This document shows, one piece after another, positions 25,001 through 37,148 of a DNA stretch of 64,000 nt. Position 1 is the stretch's first letter, and every line of letters begins with the position of its first letter. The translations under genes were made by a program, and so were the position numbers. The stretch is from Hofstenia miamia. Its lineage: Eukaryota; Xenacoelomorpha; Acoela. The stretch spans positions 397,283 through 461,282 of the forward strand of contig SCFE01000093.1 of the NCBI GenBank assembly GCA_004352715.1. The letters run 5' to 3'. The notes below the pieces were generated by a model. That model was not told the origin of the DNA. It ran no database searches and saw nothing but the letters and a program-made list of their open reading frames with translations.

Positions 25001-27063
25001 AGTGTGATCTACTTTAAAATCCTTTCCTATTTCTAATTCATAAATTTCAATTTTAATTAAAACATAATTTATTAATGTTGATATTTACCTCAATTTGGGA
25101 ATTGTTCATTCTTTCCAATTCTTTTGAAATAAATGTGCGCTGGTATTTATGAACTACTAAACAAAATCGCTTAAGTTATTCATATAAACCAAATTGTGAA
25201 TTGTATTGCAACCTAAAAATTTTAATTAAATGAATCAATTTGGCTCAATTTATATAATGTTTGACTTAGATTAGTGTAATCTCTCCAAAAGCGTCTTCAT
25301 TTTGTTGATTCTAAATGTTTAACTTTATATTTTTGTTCTAAACAGAATTTTTTGTTGAGATTCTAACGTTTTTTCATAAAAGATCAGTGTTCTCAGTTTT
25401 TTTCAAAATTAAACTTTGAATAACATCTACATCATGTAAATCCATTTATTTATACTTATTGAATATCTTATATTAAATGCTATTAACAGTCTGTGCATTG
25501 ATTCATTGCCCAGAAAATACATATATTCATATGATGGAAAATTCATTTTCTACATGATGAGAATATTTATTAATTCAAATGATCAAAATATTTAATAATT
25601 AAAGTACAGTGTGAATATTTTTTTTAAATTACGAGAAAATGAATTTATTTGTATGATGAGAATATTTATGGATTTATGTGTCCAAAATATTTATTTTTCT
25701 GGTTGCTAAGGTGATGAAACTGTTAGTAGTAGGTACTAAGAAGTACACAACAAAATACACTAATACTCAAAGGTATTTCACCATCTTCACTGCAACTAGA
25801 TAATTGTGGTTAATAAAGTTTATTAGGCTACAGTGGGGGTAGCAAGGACAGTTGCTCTCCCCCTAAGATCAAAATTTCAAAAATGACCTCCCAAAGCTTA
25901 TAAATTTTACAGGAAAGTCCTCTAAGTTGTTAGAGTTATTTCTGAATGGGAGTTAAAATATCAAAACCTAAAACGTTAAAAAGAGTACTTTTCTAAAAGT
26001 AACTCGTCATCGACTCCTTACCAAATTGAAATTAAGGCAATTGGCTATATGTCTTCTTACCAAAATATCTATCAATAATTGAGAAAATATATAGTTAAGC
26101 TTGCAGCACCTTTTGAAATATAAACAGTATATAAAGAATGGGCACTTTAACAATTAATATTTTTCAAATAAAGCTATTGAAGATTTATATTTTTATTAAT
26201 TTAAAGTTAAAATCAGTAATTTAGCAAGTGGAGAAGAATATATTTAAAGTTAATTATATAAAAACTTTCACCAACACAAAAATAGTTAGGAATTTCAAAC
26301 GTTGCACATGAATTGGCATTTCATTGGCCATGCATTCCATTTGTAATCAGTCCACATTCTTTGTGACAAAGAATCATTCATTTTTTCAATATTTTTTCAA
26401 CTTGATTCCCAGACTCTATAAATGATTACGATAAATTTCTGACCAACTTTGCATCTATTATTGATATGTACACTTTTGTAGCATAATATGTGGGCCTTAG
26501 TTAGCAAATCTAGGAGAATTGCTCTCTATTCTCTTGAATTATATTCTTACTTTCTTAAAAACTTTTTGCAAAATACAACTTTCTTTCATTTATGTTAAAA
26601 CATTTCCTTCAATCATATATAATAAACCACGTAGCATCCACATTCATTTGAATAGTTCCTTATTGTGCATATTAAATAAAATGTTGTTTCAATTCGCTTT
26701 GAGCTTAAAGCTTTAGCTAAAATGAAGAGCCATCTAGCGAATGTAAAATATTCACTTTTTGACATTTTAATGTAATCCACAAAATACTATAAAATAATTA
26801 TCATCTGGCATGATAATACCTGGTAAGTGATTTTAGTCGTTGAAATGAAGTACAGACAATTTTCATAAATGCAAAACCTGAATTCGTTCTAAAAAATATA
26901 TTTCTTTTGAAAGCCTTTGCTTATTTACCCAAAGTTAAGAGTTTTCCATTAGATAAAAATACTAACTAAGTTTGGAAAAGTGTAGCATTAAGTGCAAAAA
27001 AGCACTGCGCTGTGTAATAGAGGTAAACATTTTGGTGTCTTACTGTGAGTTTCGATGCGGTTG
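22086..27063. other. Non-coding DNA, possibly including a decayed coding relic
   Basis: No recognised gene. At 23050-23800 several overlapping minus-strand frames of 60 to 72 codons follow each other in different frames with no family motif I know; this may be a decayed element. Around 25550 and 25650 a phrase starting ATGATGAGAATATTTAT is repeated with a period of about 100 bp. Confidence 0.45.
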
Positions 27064-27966
27064 GAAATTTGCACGGTAGACTATGCAAAAATCACTAATA
27101 ATTTTATATCAATTTCAAAATTGAATTTTTTGCTTTAAGAACATTGTAAAATTCTAATTCAAATAATTCTTTTTTCAATGTGCGTCGATACATATTAGTG
27201 GTGTATTTACGATGTTGTTATGATGATTTGCTTAATTGCTGAACTTTCTTCTTAGTGCTAAAATATAAATTACTCGATAATTAAAAAAAAGTTATATAAT
27301 TTCATTTGCATTTTATAATGAAAAGCGTACTTCTATATGCTTTAGATGGAAAATATCTATGTAAAACTTTTTAGCACGATCTAGCTATTTTCACAGACAC
27401 GATGTTGCATTTTTACATGATTTCATAATCCAAAATATTGGAATTTCAATGAAAACCATTTAATTCCACAAAATTAACAAGGTTTGAGGCCTGAGATATT
27501 GTATTTGCTTTTTGTTTTCAGCAACTCGTTTCTTATATGTTTGCATCTTTTCTGTCAATACAATAATTGTAAATAGTCACTAAATCTACTCAAGCATAAT
27601 TGAAGTTACTACCACTTAGTTCTGTCAATATTCAACAATAACTAATTGAGGTAGCCAACAGGTTTATTGCCCAGGCCTTCATATAGAATTGCGATTCCTT
27701 TCATTTCCATTCTATTTCCACAACCATTTTAGAAACATTTTCATATTTTTTCATTACTTTCCACAGCCCTTCAAGCTAGTAATTCGGGNGAAATTTGCAC
27801 GGTAGACTATGCAAAAATCACTAATAATTTTATATCAATTTCAAAATTGAATTTTTTGCTTTAAGAACATTGTAAAATTCTAATTCAAATAATTTCCACA
27901 ACCATTTTAGAAACATTTTCATATTTTTTCATTACTTTCCACAGCCCTTCAAGCTAGTAATTCGGG
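27064..27966. repeat. Duplicated blocks flanking a single N (assembly join)
   Basis: 27064-27168 recurs at 27790-27894 (offset 726), and 27715-27788 recurs at 27893-27966 (offset 178). The N at 27789 lies exactly between them. The copy to the right of the N joins the two blocks directly, without the 546 bp that separate them on the left. Confidence 0.85.
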
Positions 27967-30900
27967 TTCCGCGGGAACAGAATAATACCGTTTCAGTCGC
28001 ATTTAGCCCATTGGATTTGAACACATCTCAATCCGTGGTTCCAGGTTCCTCATTTTTTGGTCCTAGTCCACTGAAATGTTTTGTCTCGGGATGAGACCAG
28101 TAAGTCATATGGTATTGAGTTTTAGCATAGAAACCTAATAATGTTCGCCGAATTGCCTATATTGTGAACCGAAATTACCATTAAGTTCAGACATGTGCAT
28201 AATGGGCCTGGTTGAAATTGCTAGGGCGCACATATTAGAATTTTTTAATACTTTTGATCCTGGCATCATCTAAGGCTATCTCAGTTTCATATCTAGTAAT
28301 TTTTCTACTTAATTTCAGGTGCAGTCCTGTTGAAAACTGATTTAAAATTAAGTAATTTAAAGTCATAGATGCATGGTGATGATACATCGAAAAATTAATG
28401 GAGTAAGCTCAAATCCATCATAAATATTCTTTATATGTATATATTATATTATATTTTTAAAACTCCATACATGTACATAAAGGATTGGAGCTAAATTAGT
28501 AACGAATGTTAGGTTTACAAACGTTTGCGCATGGAGCCTAGTTTTCTTTTAGTTGTAACACTGTTTTGATGCGGTTTTTTAACTCATACCACTTACATTT
28601 TAATCAATTTACCAAATTCTGTCGTTGTATTTGCTATGCTTTGTATATAATTCTAACAAATTTGGGTTATTTTAATGCCATTTGTGACTGTTCTTAAAAA
28701 TTTTATTTATATAGTTAGGCATTTTGAACATTTTCAATAGCTTTGGGAATGTCATTTTTTGAAATTGCAATTCCATATATCCACTAAATTTCCATTCAAT
28801 TTCCATTTCCATAATCTGGGAGGGGAATTGAATGGAAATTTCTATTTTCATATGCAACCCTGTTATTGCGTGGTTTACTCGGAGCTGCATAGTCTGTTAA
28901 TATCAATAAATATTAACACTTGACGGGAGTTAGTTTTGATTGTTATATTTTGTTGCTCGTAGCAAACACAGTCATATATGTTTAGTCCCATTTTCAAACA
29001 TAAAAATTTCCCAATTTTATGGATCTTTGATAAAAATTTTTACAAATTTAGAATAACAAGGTTACAACAAGAATAACAAAGGGTTTTCGGAATAATATTT
29101 TTATGTTACCGCCCTTTTCAACGTTGAAAAATTTAACAAAATTGGCTTTTAATTGTAGTCTTCAAATATGATTTATACTAAATGTAATGAATTATTTATT
29201 TACGGCATTGGACGTCTTTTATAATATATTTTTCTTCAATAAATTTCTCTTCACAATATTAAACTTGTCTTCAACTTCTATTTCCTAATATTTTGCTTCC
29301 TTCGTTATATTAATAATTCATCAGATATGATGTCGGTGGGTGTTGCTATTCCTGGAGCCGCGAATTTATCTTGAAATTTTTTGAGATCTGAAACGTGAAA
29401 CATGATGTTGAGTTTAGAATATATTTATTGATATACAAATACAATATTCTTCCTAAAAATTTAAGAAACCTTCATGTGAGTATTAAATATCATTTGAAGT
29501 AACCTACCACATAGCGGGAATATGAGCTGAGTGACCCATGGGGCTGGCTGGATATGATCCTAAAACATATGGCCGCAATGTGACTCTGGTGCCAGGAAAC
29601 TGACTAGTATGAGAAATTAAACATTATGCATTTCTTTTATAACTTCCAAGTTTCTTTAAACATTTAACATGATTGCATTGCACTACAGCTGATAACATCT
29701 AGTTAAGTATTTATAAAGTAGATAAAAGTAGCTTGCTGGAATTACATTTTGGTGTTTAAAATAAGTTTTTGAAGATGGGCCTGAAATGTTCTTTAGAAGG
29801 ATTATTTATGGGCCAAGTTGGCTAATTCAAACTTGAGGCCCATTTTTAACTGTGGCTTAATATCATGACAGATAGTAAGCTGGTCTTGCGTCAACTAACT
29901 CCTCTTTTTGTAAAATTATATCATTTAGTGTGATATTCTGAATTTTTCTTCTATTAAAAATTATATGTTATTGCAAAAATGCATCTATTATAAATATTTT
30001 CTAATGAAAATGATTGAGTGTGAATATTATTTCAGGTGTATCAATGTAAAAGCCTTCTACTACAAAGCATTGGTTCTCCAAAGACAACAGCACGTGATTC
30101 TTATTTTAAAATTCTTGTAAAATAAATGTTAATATAATAATTGCCCTAAAAATACCTTTAGTTTGTATTTTGTGAGCAGGATATTTAGAAAAAAACCCGA
30201 AAATGTGAAGTAATTTATGAATAAAATACTAAATCATTGACTTCTCAGCATTAGAATGGGTTGCTACTAGGAACCAGATGAATGCTGAGAAGGTCGATAC
30301 GGGTTTAAGCATGCCCTATGCTGTTATTATTCAATAATTAGACATCATAATTTGCCAAGGCTTCGACATTGAGAAATCTTTTGAATAAAATACAAGGTAC
30401 GACAGTCAAACTTCCTTGTTACTAGTAAAAAATGGAGACAAGCAATATTAATTAAACAAGTATGTACATGAAAATTTCTGTACCATACAAAAAATATAAG
30501 CAATGTCTCTGATGAATTCAAATGAAAGTCATAACCTGAATAGATCTGAGACAATGGGAAATCATTTTTTGTCATATTTTGGGCTGATTTAAAAACTCAT
30601 TTTGGTTCAAGTTGTCAAGCAATTTTCTCCAAAACTATTTGGAAATTTTGAACCCTGTGCTTGGACGCATCTATAAGTAACTGCAGTTTGTTAAGATGAA
30701 AATTTGCCAAAACGCTGCCAACTTCTTCGATACAAAGCATTATTGACCCACAAATCCCCACAAGCTCAATTTCAATCCACACCGATCCCACATGTATTGT
30801 GGTGTGTGGATTTCCCTTGGCACCAACAGCTAACCTCAACTACTTTGTTTAATTCTATAAATCTATAAATCTAGACTGGCAATGAAAGAAATGATCATTC

Positions 30901-31279
30901 TCTACCCAGCGTGTACTTGCAAATTTGAGATATTCATTATTTAATGAGCTATAATTATGTAAAAAATTTATAAGAACCATGAAAAATTGTAAAAAAAATA
31001 CCGTTATGTAATAAATTTCGGCCCAATTAAGAAGGAATTAAATAAATAAATATATAAATAATTATATACATATATTGATATTTTGTAACCTTCAAATTGA
31101 ATTCTTGCTTTACAAAACACCAATTTTTTCAATTTATAATGTTACAAAACACTGCATTCAAGATAGATGAAAATTTTTTTTAATTAAAAAATCTATTGCA
31201 TTTTTATACTAAGATATTATTATGCAGCTCTTTTCATCTTTTGAATTTTTCTTCTAAAATTAAAAAAATTCAATCTATC
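27967..31279. other. Non-coding AT-rich DNA
   Basis: Nothing recognised. Small frames at 28672-28890, 30345-30575 and 30615-30839 (all minus) have no family features. A small stem-loop with arms ACTTCTCAGCATT / AATGCTGAGAAGGT is at 30240-30293. Confidence 0.45.
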
Positions 31280-31458
31280 ACATATATTGGTGTTTTGAAA
31301 CTTTTCACCTATTTTGGGGTTTGTAATGTGATATACTCTTGTTTATTGTGATATGAAATCTAAAATATAAGGGGAAATTACTTGAAGTCTTACAAAAACA
31401 AAAAAATACTTCAAAACACGAACATATGTTGTGAAAATTACAAAACACCAATATATGT
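31280..31458. repeat. Inverted repeat, about 28-bp arms
   Basis: ACATATATTGGTGTTTTGAA continuing to CTTTTCAC at 31280-31308 is the near-complement of 31431-31458 (GTGAAAATTACAAAACACCA continuing to ATATATGT). The 122-bp spacer is non-coding. Related ACAAAACACC phrases occur at 31112 and 31143. It may be a small MITE. Confidence 0.45.
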
Positions 31459-33105
31459 AAATATATATATATATACATATATATAAGCCTTAAAAGCTTA
31501 AGGTTGAATAATAAGCACTGTAGAACAAAAGACATAAAATAGGAGTAAATTGTAGTTGCTTGCTGTCGTGGATGAACTTTGAGCTCAATATTTATGAGTC
31601 AAAGCATATTCCCAATCACTCTTCGCTCACAGTGGACAATCGAACTTTGAGAGTGAACTTTCCTAGTGCAATTTCACTATTTGAGAGAAACAGTTGAAGA
31701 TTGCGTGAGAAATCAAGAATGCTAGAATCTTTATTCAGCATTACATTTTTTATATTTTCCTCCTGACCAAAATTAGGGGAGGCCTTTCTTACAATATTGA
31801 ATCGTTTTTTCAGAAAAATTTCAAACCCTTATAATTCACGAATTGAAAAAGATGTCGGAAATCTGAAAATACCGCGAAATAGATCATCTTTCTCTTTCAC
31901 GTATGTTGTAAAACAGCATCAGACTGCTGATGCATTATAGCTTGCTTGTGTGCGTAGTTTCCGATGGCTGCAAACGTTGACTTTGCGCCGAGTGCACCTC
32001 AATGAAGTTTGATGGAAAACAAGTTTGTTTTAAACAATTGTTGTGCACATGGACTATGGACCGCCTTATTGACAGAACACGAGTAATGGAGAAAATTTTA
32101 TTTAGAGAAAACTAAGATCTTCAATTCGGCACGGGAATAATATTTAGCTAAGATTTTATCCATATCCAAGTTCTTTAATAAGCTTAAATAAAAAAATTTT
32201 AAGGTTACACTAAAATGTTAACGAAATTCTTTTATTCATACATTTTTGTCAGTGTGAAATTTGATTTTCAACTTTACACGAGAAGTATTTTTTAAGTAAC
32301 ACTTCTCCTAAATTTTCCTAGAAAGTTTTTATGAATTAAATTTTCAACTTTTTCCTACGTAGTGTACATATTGCGCTGTTTGTGTTTGAACCTGATTCTC
32401 TTAACTGTTCATGGATGTCAAATCAGTGATGCTGCACTTGTTAAATTGTATTATAACAATCTGTTGCTTAAGTGGCTAATTTTTGAACTTCTGAACATGA
32501 AATGTCAATAATTATGAAAGTTTCTGGTTATGGCTACATCAGTAATTGAAGAAAATCTGCGTACTAATATTTTAGAATTTTTTTTATCTTGTAAGAGTTA
32601 TATTTTCAAAATCTAAGCAATTACTTGTTTGATTTCTAGTGAAAATATTGTCATGAACAAATTTGGACTGAGAAATTTAAGTTGCCGGCATTAATACTTA
32701 AAATGAATTTTTTTAAACAATCGACAATTTTAAACATTTAGCAATAATTATTTCATTCAACAGTGATATTTTAAACTTTTTAAAGCTGCAGTTCTGTTGC
32801 AATGATTCCACAGAAAACAATTCAATGAAAACCTCCATTCTATGGAAAACTGAAAATCGAGGTTGCACTACGAAAATGTGCAATACTCTTCCAAATTTCA
32901 ACATTAAAAAGGATATCAATACATTTTTATACGGAAAAAATCTGCATTTTTCCGAAATTTTACATTTAAAAGAACATCAATACATCTTTTATGCTCTTAA
33001 ATGCAAGAGAACACGGTGCATAGTGTTACTAAGAAGTAAAAACAAAAAGCAGCACTTAAAACGCAGGTTTAAAACCGAAATGTCAACGTAATAATTCAAA
33101 GTTAC
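31459..33105. other. Non-coding AT-rich DNA
   Basis: Starts with a (TA)n tract (31457-31488). No supported gene. The plus-strand frame at 32825-33091 and its minus-strand shadow have no recognisable motif. Confidence 0.45.
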
Positions 33106-34560
33106 CTATGGGCAGTTGCTACAACTGTTAATTGAGAAACACGATTCGCATGCCCACATGGTACATTTCCGGCACTGCAGCCAATCTTCTTCTGTTTGGC
33201 TCCACAGAGCTTCGCACACACAGCAGAAGTTATTGTTCTTTAAACTTGAATTGTTAGAGTCTTTATTGTGGAAAAATGTTAGTCGTATTTTCTTTTTCTT
33301 CTGAGTTTGAAAATCCAAACAGCGCTTTTGGAAACTGGTAGGACCATGACATCTGCGGTAGAAGACGATGCGTCTCATTTTAGACACAATGTCGAATACT
33401 GCATGTGAAACATGTTCGTGTGATCTTGTGATATTCTCTTTATGATCGGATAACCTCACCAAAACGGCCCCACGATTCAAGGGACATTTCTTGAAATCAG
33501 CAATAAGATTTTGTATTGTTTCTTCGACGTAGGGATATAAAAGTGAATAATGTTTCTTCAGTAGCCTGGGAAAACCGTCTTGTGTGATAGTTTCCGATTT
33601 TCTTTTTACAGTCGATTACCATTCACCCAATACTTGGCGCCAAAGTAGTATCAAAGGTCCATGGAAAGCGACATCTCGCGGCAGTAAAAGATGTGTAGAA
33701 CTCGGTGTTAAACATACAAACTTAACATTGTGGTGTTGGCACAACTGCAAAACGCGTTCCGTAAAGTGGCTGGACAAATTGTCACCCACAATAACTTTAG
33801 TTCCTTCAAATCTTCTAAATGGTTAATGATTACTTTTTCAAACCAATACGTGAAGCTGTTATATCTTGTTTTGGGCGGTCCACCTTTGGTCCAGGAACTC
33901 CATAGGATTTCAGACTTATACACGGACATATGCTGGCAGCATTTGACCGTTTGCAGATCCACGGAACATTATTGACGTTGCGGACTTAAAATAATTTTTA
34001 ACACGTTCAGGTCATCTGATAAAATGGTTTTATGGTATTTGAAAATGTGACCACTCTCAATAGAGGTTCCATTCTCATTGAACATTTTGACTCCAAATTG
34101 TCAAAATATTGGTCCATTGAATCAGCAACTGCGGAGCCATTGCGATTTTTTAATACTTTGGCATTTTCTGTAAGCCAACGCGTCTTTTTGGCGTTTCAGA
34201 AAGGATCGTGCAAATTCCTGGAATGTTGCTCTTGAATTGCTTTACGGTTCTTTTCTGTTGATCTAACATATGAAGACGCAGATCCATCGTGTCAAATGGA
34301 AATCCTATTCTGCAATTGTCACTAAATGATTGACTATTTGTTTTACTTCGTCTTCTGACAAGACACTTGGATGACCCGGTTTTTTGAAATGTTTTCATAT
34401 TAAAGGAAAGGGTACCCTTTGAGATGTTGTACTCTTTTGGCACTTTTGAAAAACTTTTGCCATCCTTTATAGCATTTAGAGCTTGCTGGAGTGTTTTTAA
34501 GCTATACGCTATATACGTTCTTGTATGGAGTCTCCGTTTCGCATTTTCGCAATTAACTGA
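33106..34560 (-). pseudogene. pogo/Tigger-like transposase with C-terminal zinc finger, broken
   Basis: On the minus strand, in order: an N-terminal HTH-like piece, ALNAIKDGKSFSKVPKEYNI then SKGTLSFNMK (about 34390-34490); a middle region with frameshifts; an intervening WFEKVIINHLEDLKELK piece; the DDE segment VIVGDNLSSHFTERVLQLCQ, HHNVKFVCLTPSSTHLLPRD and VAFHGPLILLWRQVLGEW (33600-33800), carrying the second catalytic Asp in GDNLSSH; and a final 124-codon frame (33106-33480) ending in a PHD-like pattern, CCVCEALWSQTEEDW, QCRKCTMWACESC. Such elements cut and paste at TA sites. Changing frames between segments show it is inactive. A TTTCAG at about 34562-34567 on the minus strand could mark an intron acceptor. 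Terminal inverted repeats were not located. Confidence 0.75.
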
Positions 34561-36163
34561 AATGAAAAAAAGATATCTTATATAGTGGGGCTACTTTGAA
34601 CGCTTTTATAATACGCATATTTTGAAATACTAAGAAAAATCAAATGTTCAAATAGAAATATAGCATCTTTTTATTGTTGAAGTGTATTGTAGAAGCTATG
34701 CCGTCAGCTGAAAATGTTAAATTTATACTTTATTTCTTGTGTTTCAACACTTTCTCTATTTATTTTGCCTGAGTGAGCTTGCATGCTTATTTGAAACATA
34801 TTTGTATGATTATTAGTAATAATACATGATATGATATACATGCAACATACTATACTGTGTAATTTCAATGTTTTTCTTTAATTTATTTTAAGCTGCCGCT
34901 AACTTTTTTGCAGAATTCTTCCAAATAATTCAAAGAAAGTTGCACATAAACTTTGGATGATTTCCCAAAAAGTTGCCTAACTTTTGCCAAGAAAACCTAT
35001 AGACAAAAAATTGCAAGAGAAATCTAAAAATTTCTCTATAGAATATGTAATTGGCGAAGTAAAAGATTAATTCTCTTAGTTTTTTTCTATATTTCAACAT
35101 TATGTAATAGGTGCGTTTGGTGGAGTCAATTTCTGTTCACTCACTTCTATCCCTGATTTTTGAGCAATCTAGAATATGGCTTATATCTGTAGAATTCCTC
35201 TATCACCATAAAGGCAATTAATTTGAAATATTTATGCGCAATTTGTAGGTTAAATAGCACAGGATGCGAACATGCAAGATGTTGTTCTCTGTGTTCAATA
35301 GAAATATAATTTATTTAGTAATATTATTTACACATTGCAAATCTTAATTTAAATTAAATTTACTGAACATTAATAAAATATTGATACGTATTTGATTCAG
35401 GTGCAAATTTAATATTTGAACAAATAACACAACTGTACTCGTTAAAAGTTTAATGAATTTTTGTTCTTTCTTTATGAAATCATTTCAAACAATAAATTAT
35501 TAATTTATCAAAATATATTATTCTGTGTAGAATTTTTCAAATTTCAGTGAAAAAATTGTGCATGTTAAAAAACTTAAAAACATCAATTATTGCAGTTTAG
35601 GGATTTTAACTGTTTGCAAACTTCATAAAACTTTATTTCATTTCTTGCTTGAAGACCAGATTTATTAGAATTTTTAATTTTACGTTTATGCATATCTGCT
35701 CTCTAAGTAAATTTTGTTGACTTTGAAATTTTTTTATGCTCCCTAGACGGAACCCATTAGTCGGGTTCCTTAGATTTGGAACATTACCTTTTAAGTTTGT
35801 AACTTCAAGCAACATCAGTGAATTTAGTAGAACTATATGTCATCATTTGAATAACTTCATCCTCATTAGTCATAGTACATGTAGTGGTTGGCTACATGAT
35901 TAGTTCAAAGCGGTATATATCGTCGTTCACCATATCATTTTCATATTTTATTTGTATAATGTCCAAATGAACTTCGGAAAAATTGGCTTTCAAAAAGAGC
36001 AGGGTTTGGATCACTGTTATGAAATAACCGGGTCATGGGGAAAAGGTCTTTCGAAAATTTGTGAACTATTCCCAACTCTGCTCCTACAAATCCAAAATAT
36101 CAAAAAAACCATTCAAGTTTGTTGTGCATTAACAAATAGAATAAAAGGAGTTTGTGATAAATC
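34561..36163. other. Non-coding AT-rich DNA
   Basis: No gene supported. Probably includes the 5-prime part of the pogo-like element, whose boundary I could not place. Confidence 0.45.
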
Positions 36164-36167
36164 TTAA

Positions 36168-36677
36168 CACTAGAACTCCGAACCGGTCATTTGTGACCGC
36201 TTTTGATGCAATTGTTAAACAACTACTCCCCTATATGTAAAATTTTTTACAAGTTTACACCTATGTTCACTAATCTTGCTGTAAAGTACGAATTGATGAC
36301 ATTTTCGGAAAACAGACAGTCTTAGATATTAAAAATCATTAATACCCCTTAAACTCCGAAAACCGGTCATTTGTAACCCAGACTAAACATTTCATGCATG
36401 CGCTTGTGTAGTTATATTTATGTAGTAATATACTTTATATTGAGCATGTATTTAACAGTTTTGATGGTTTTAGTTAAAAATTAATGGCAAGAGAAGCATC
36501 AAAGCGGGCTCTTAATCAAATTATGTGGGAAATTGCATCAGATAGCAGTAGCAGTGTTTATTAAATATGAACCTGAATGCCTGTATAAATCTCACTGTAA
36601 TAAATGCTACACAAATACTGGTCATTTATGACCGGATTAGGAATTAAATGGTGTATTAAATTTTCGGAGTTCAAGTG
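36168..36677. mobile_element. piggyBac-like MITE with TTAA target duplication
   Basis: Flanked on both sides by TTAA (36164-36167 and 36678-36681). The left terminus is CACTAGAACTCCGAACCGG; the right terminus is TTCGGAGTTCAAGTG, giving imperfect inverted ends CACTAGAACTCCGAA / CACTTGAACTCCGAA. Inside, GGTCATTTGTGACC and GGTCATTTATGACCGG palindromic motifs recur. TTAA duplication with CACTAGAA-type ends is typical of piggyBac elements. At 510 bp with no open frame it is non-autonomous. Confidence 0.8.
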
Positions 36678-36681
36678 TTAA

Positions 36682-37083
36682 AACACGCAGTGAATAGTTA
36701 ATCGTTTGCATTGAATTTTCTTACCTTGCATTTACCTACACTGAAATTTCCAGGTATCTATCAAACACGCTACAAACCATGTTGCTTGGAACTACTCGAG
36801 TTGATTCAATGAAATAGTTTCTTTGACGTGTAGAAGTTGAATTCCAAAATTATAGAAATTTGGATCAGTTTTAAAAAATCTAGTAAATGGAGAAACTTAG
36901 TTTAGAAGACTATAGCATTGGTATCTCCGTCCAATCAACATAAAATATATTTTAAATCTAAGAAACTTTTGCGAAACATGATCTTAAGTGCTCAACTCCG
37001 AATGTTGGCAATTTCGTTGTCCCGAAAAAATCAAGTGCAATAGCAAAAATCATAAAAAAAATTATGGCTGAACATATTATATA

Positions 37084-37148
<65 letters not shown>

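Noticed and set aside
30615-30839. 74-codon minus frame as a small gene
   Set aside because: No family motif, no supporting splice or regulatory context; length is expected by chance.
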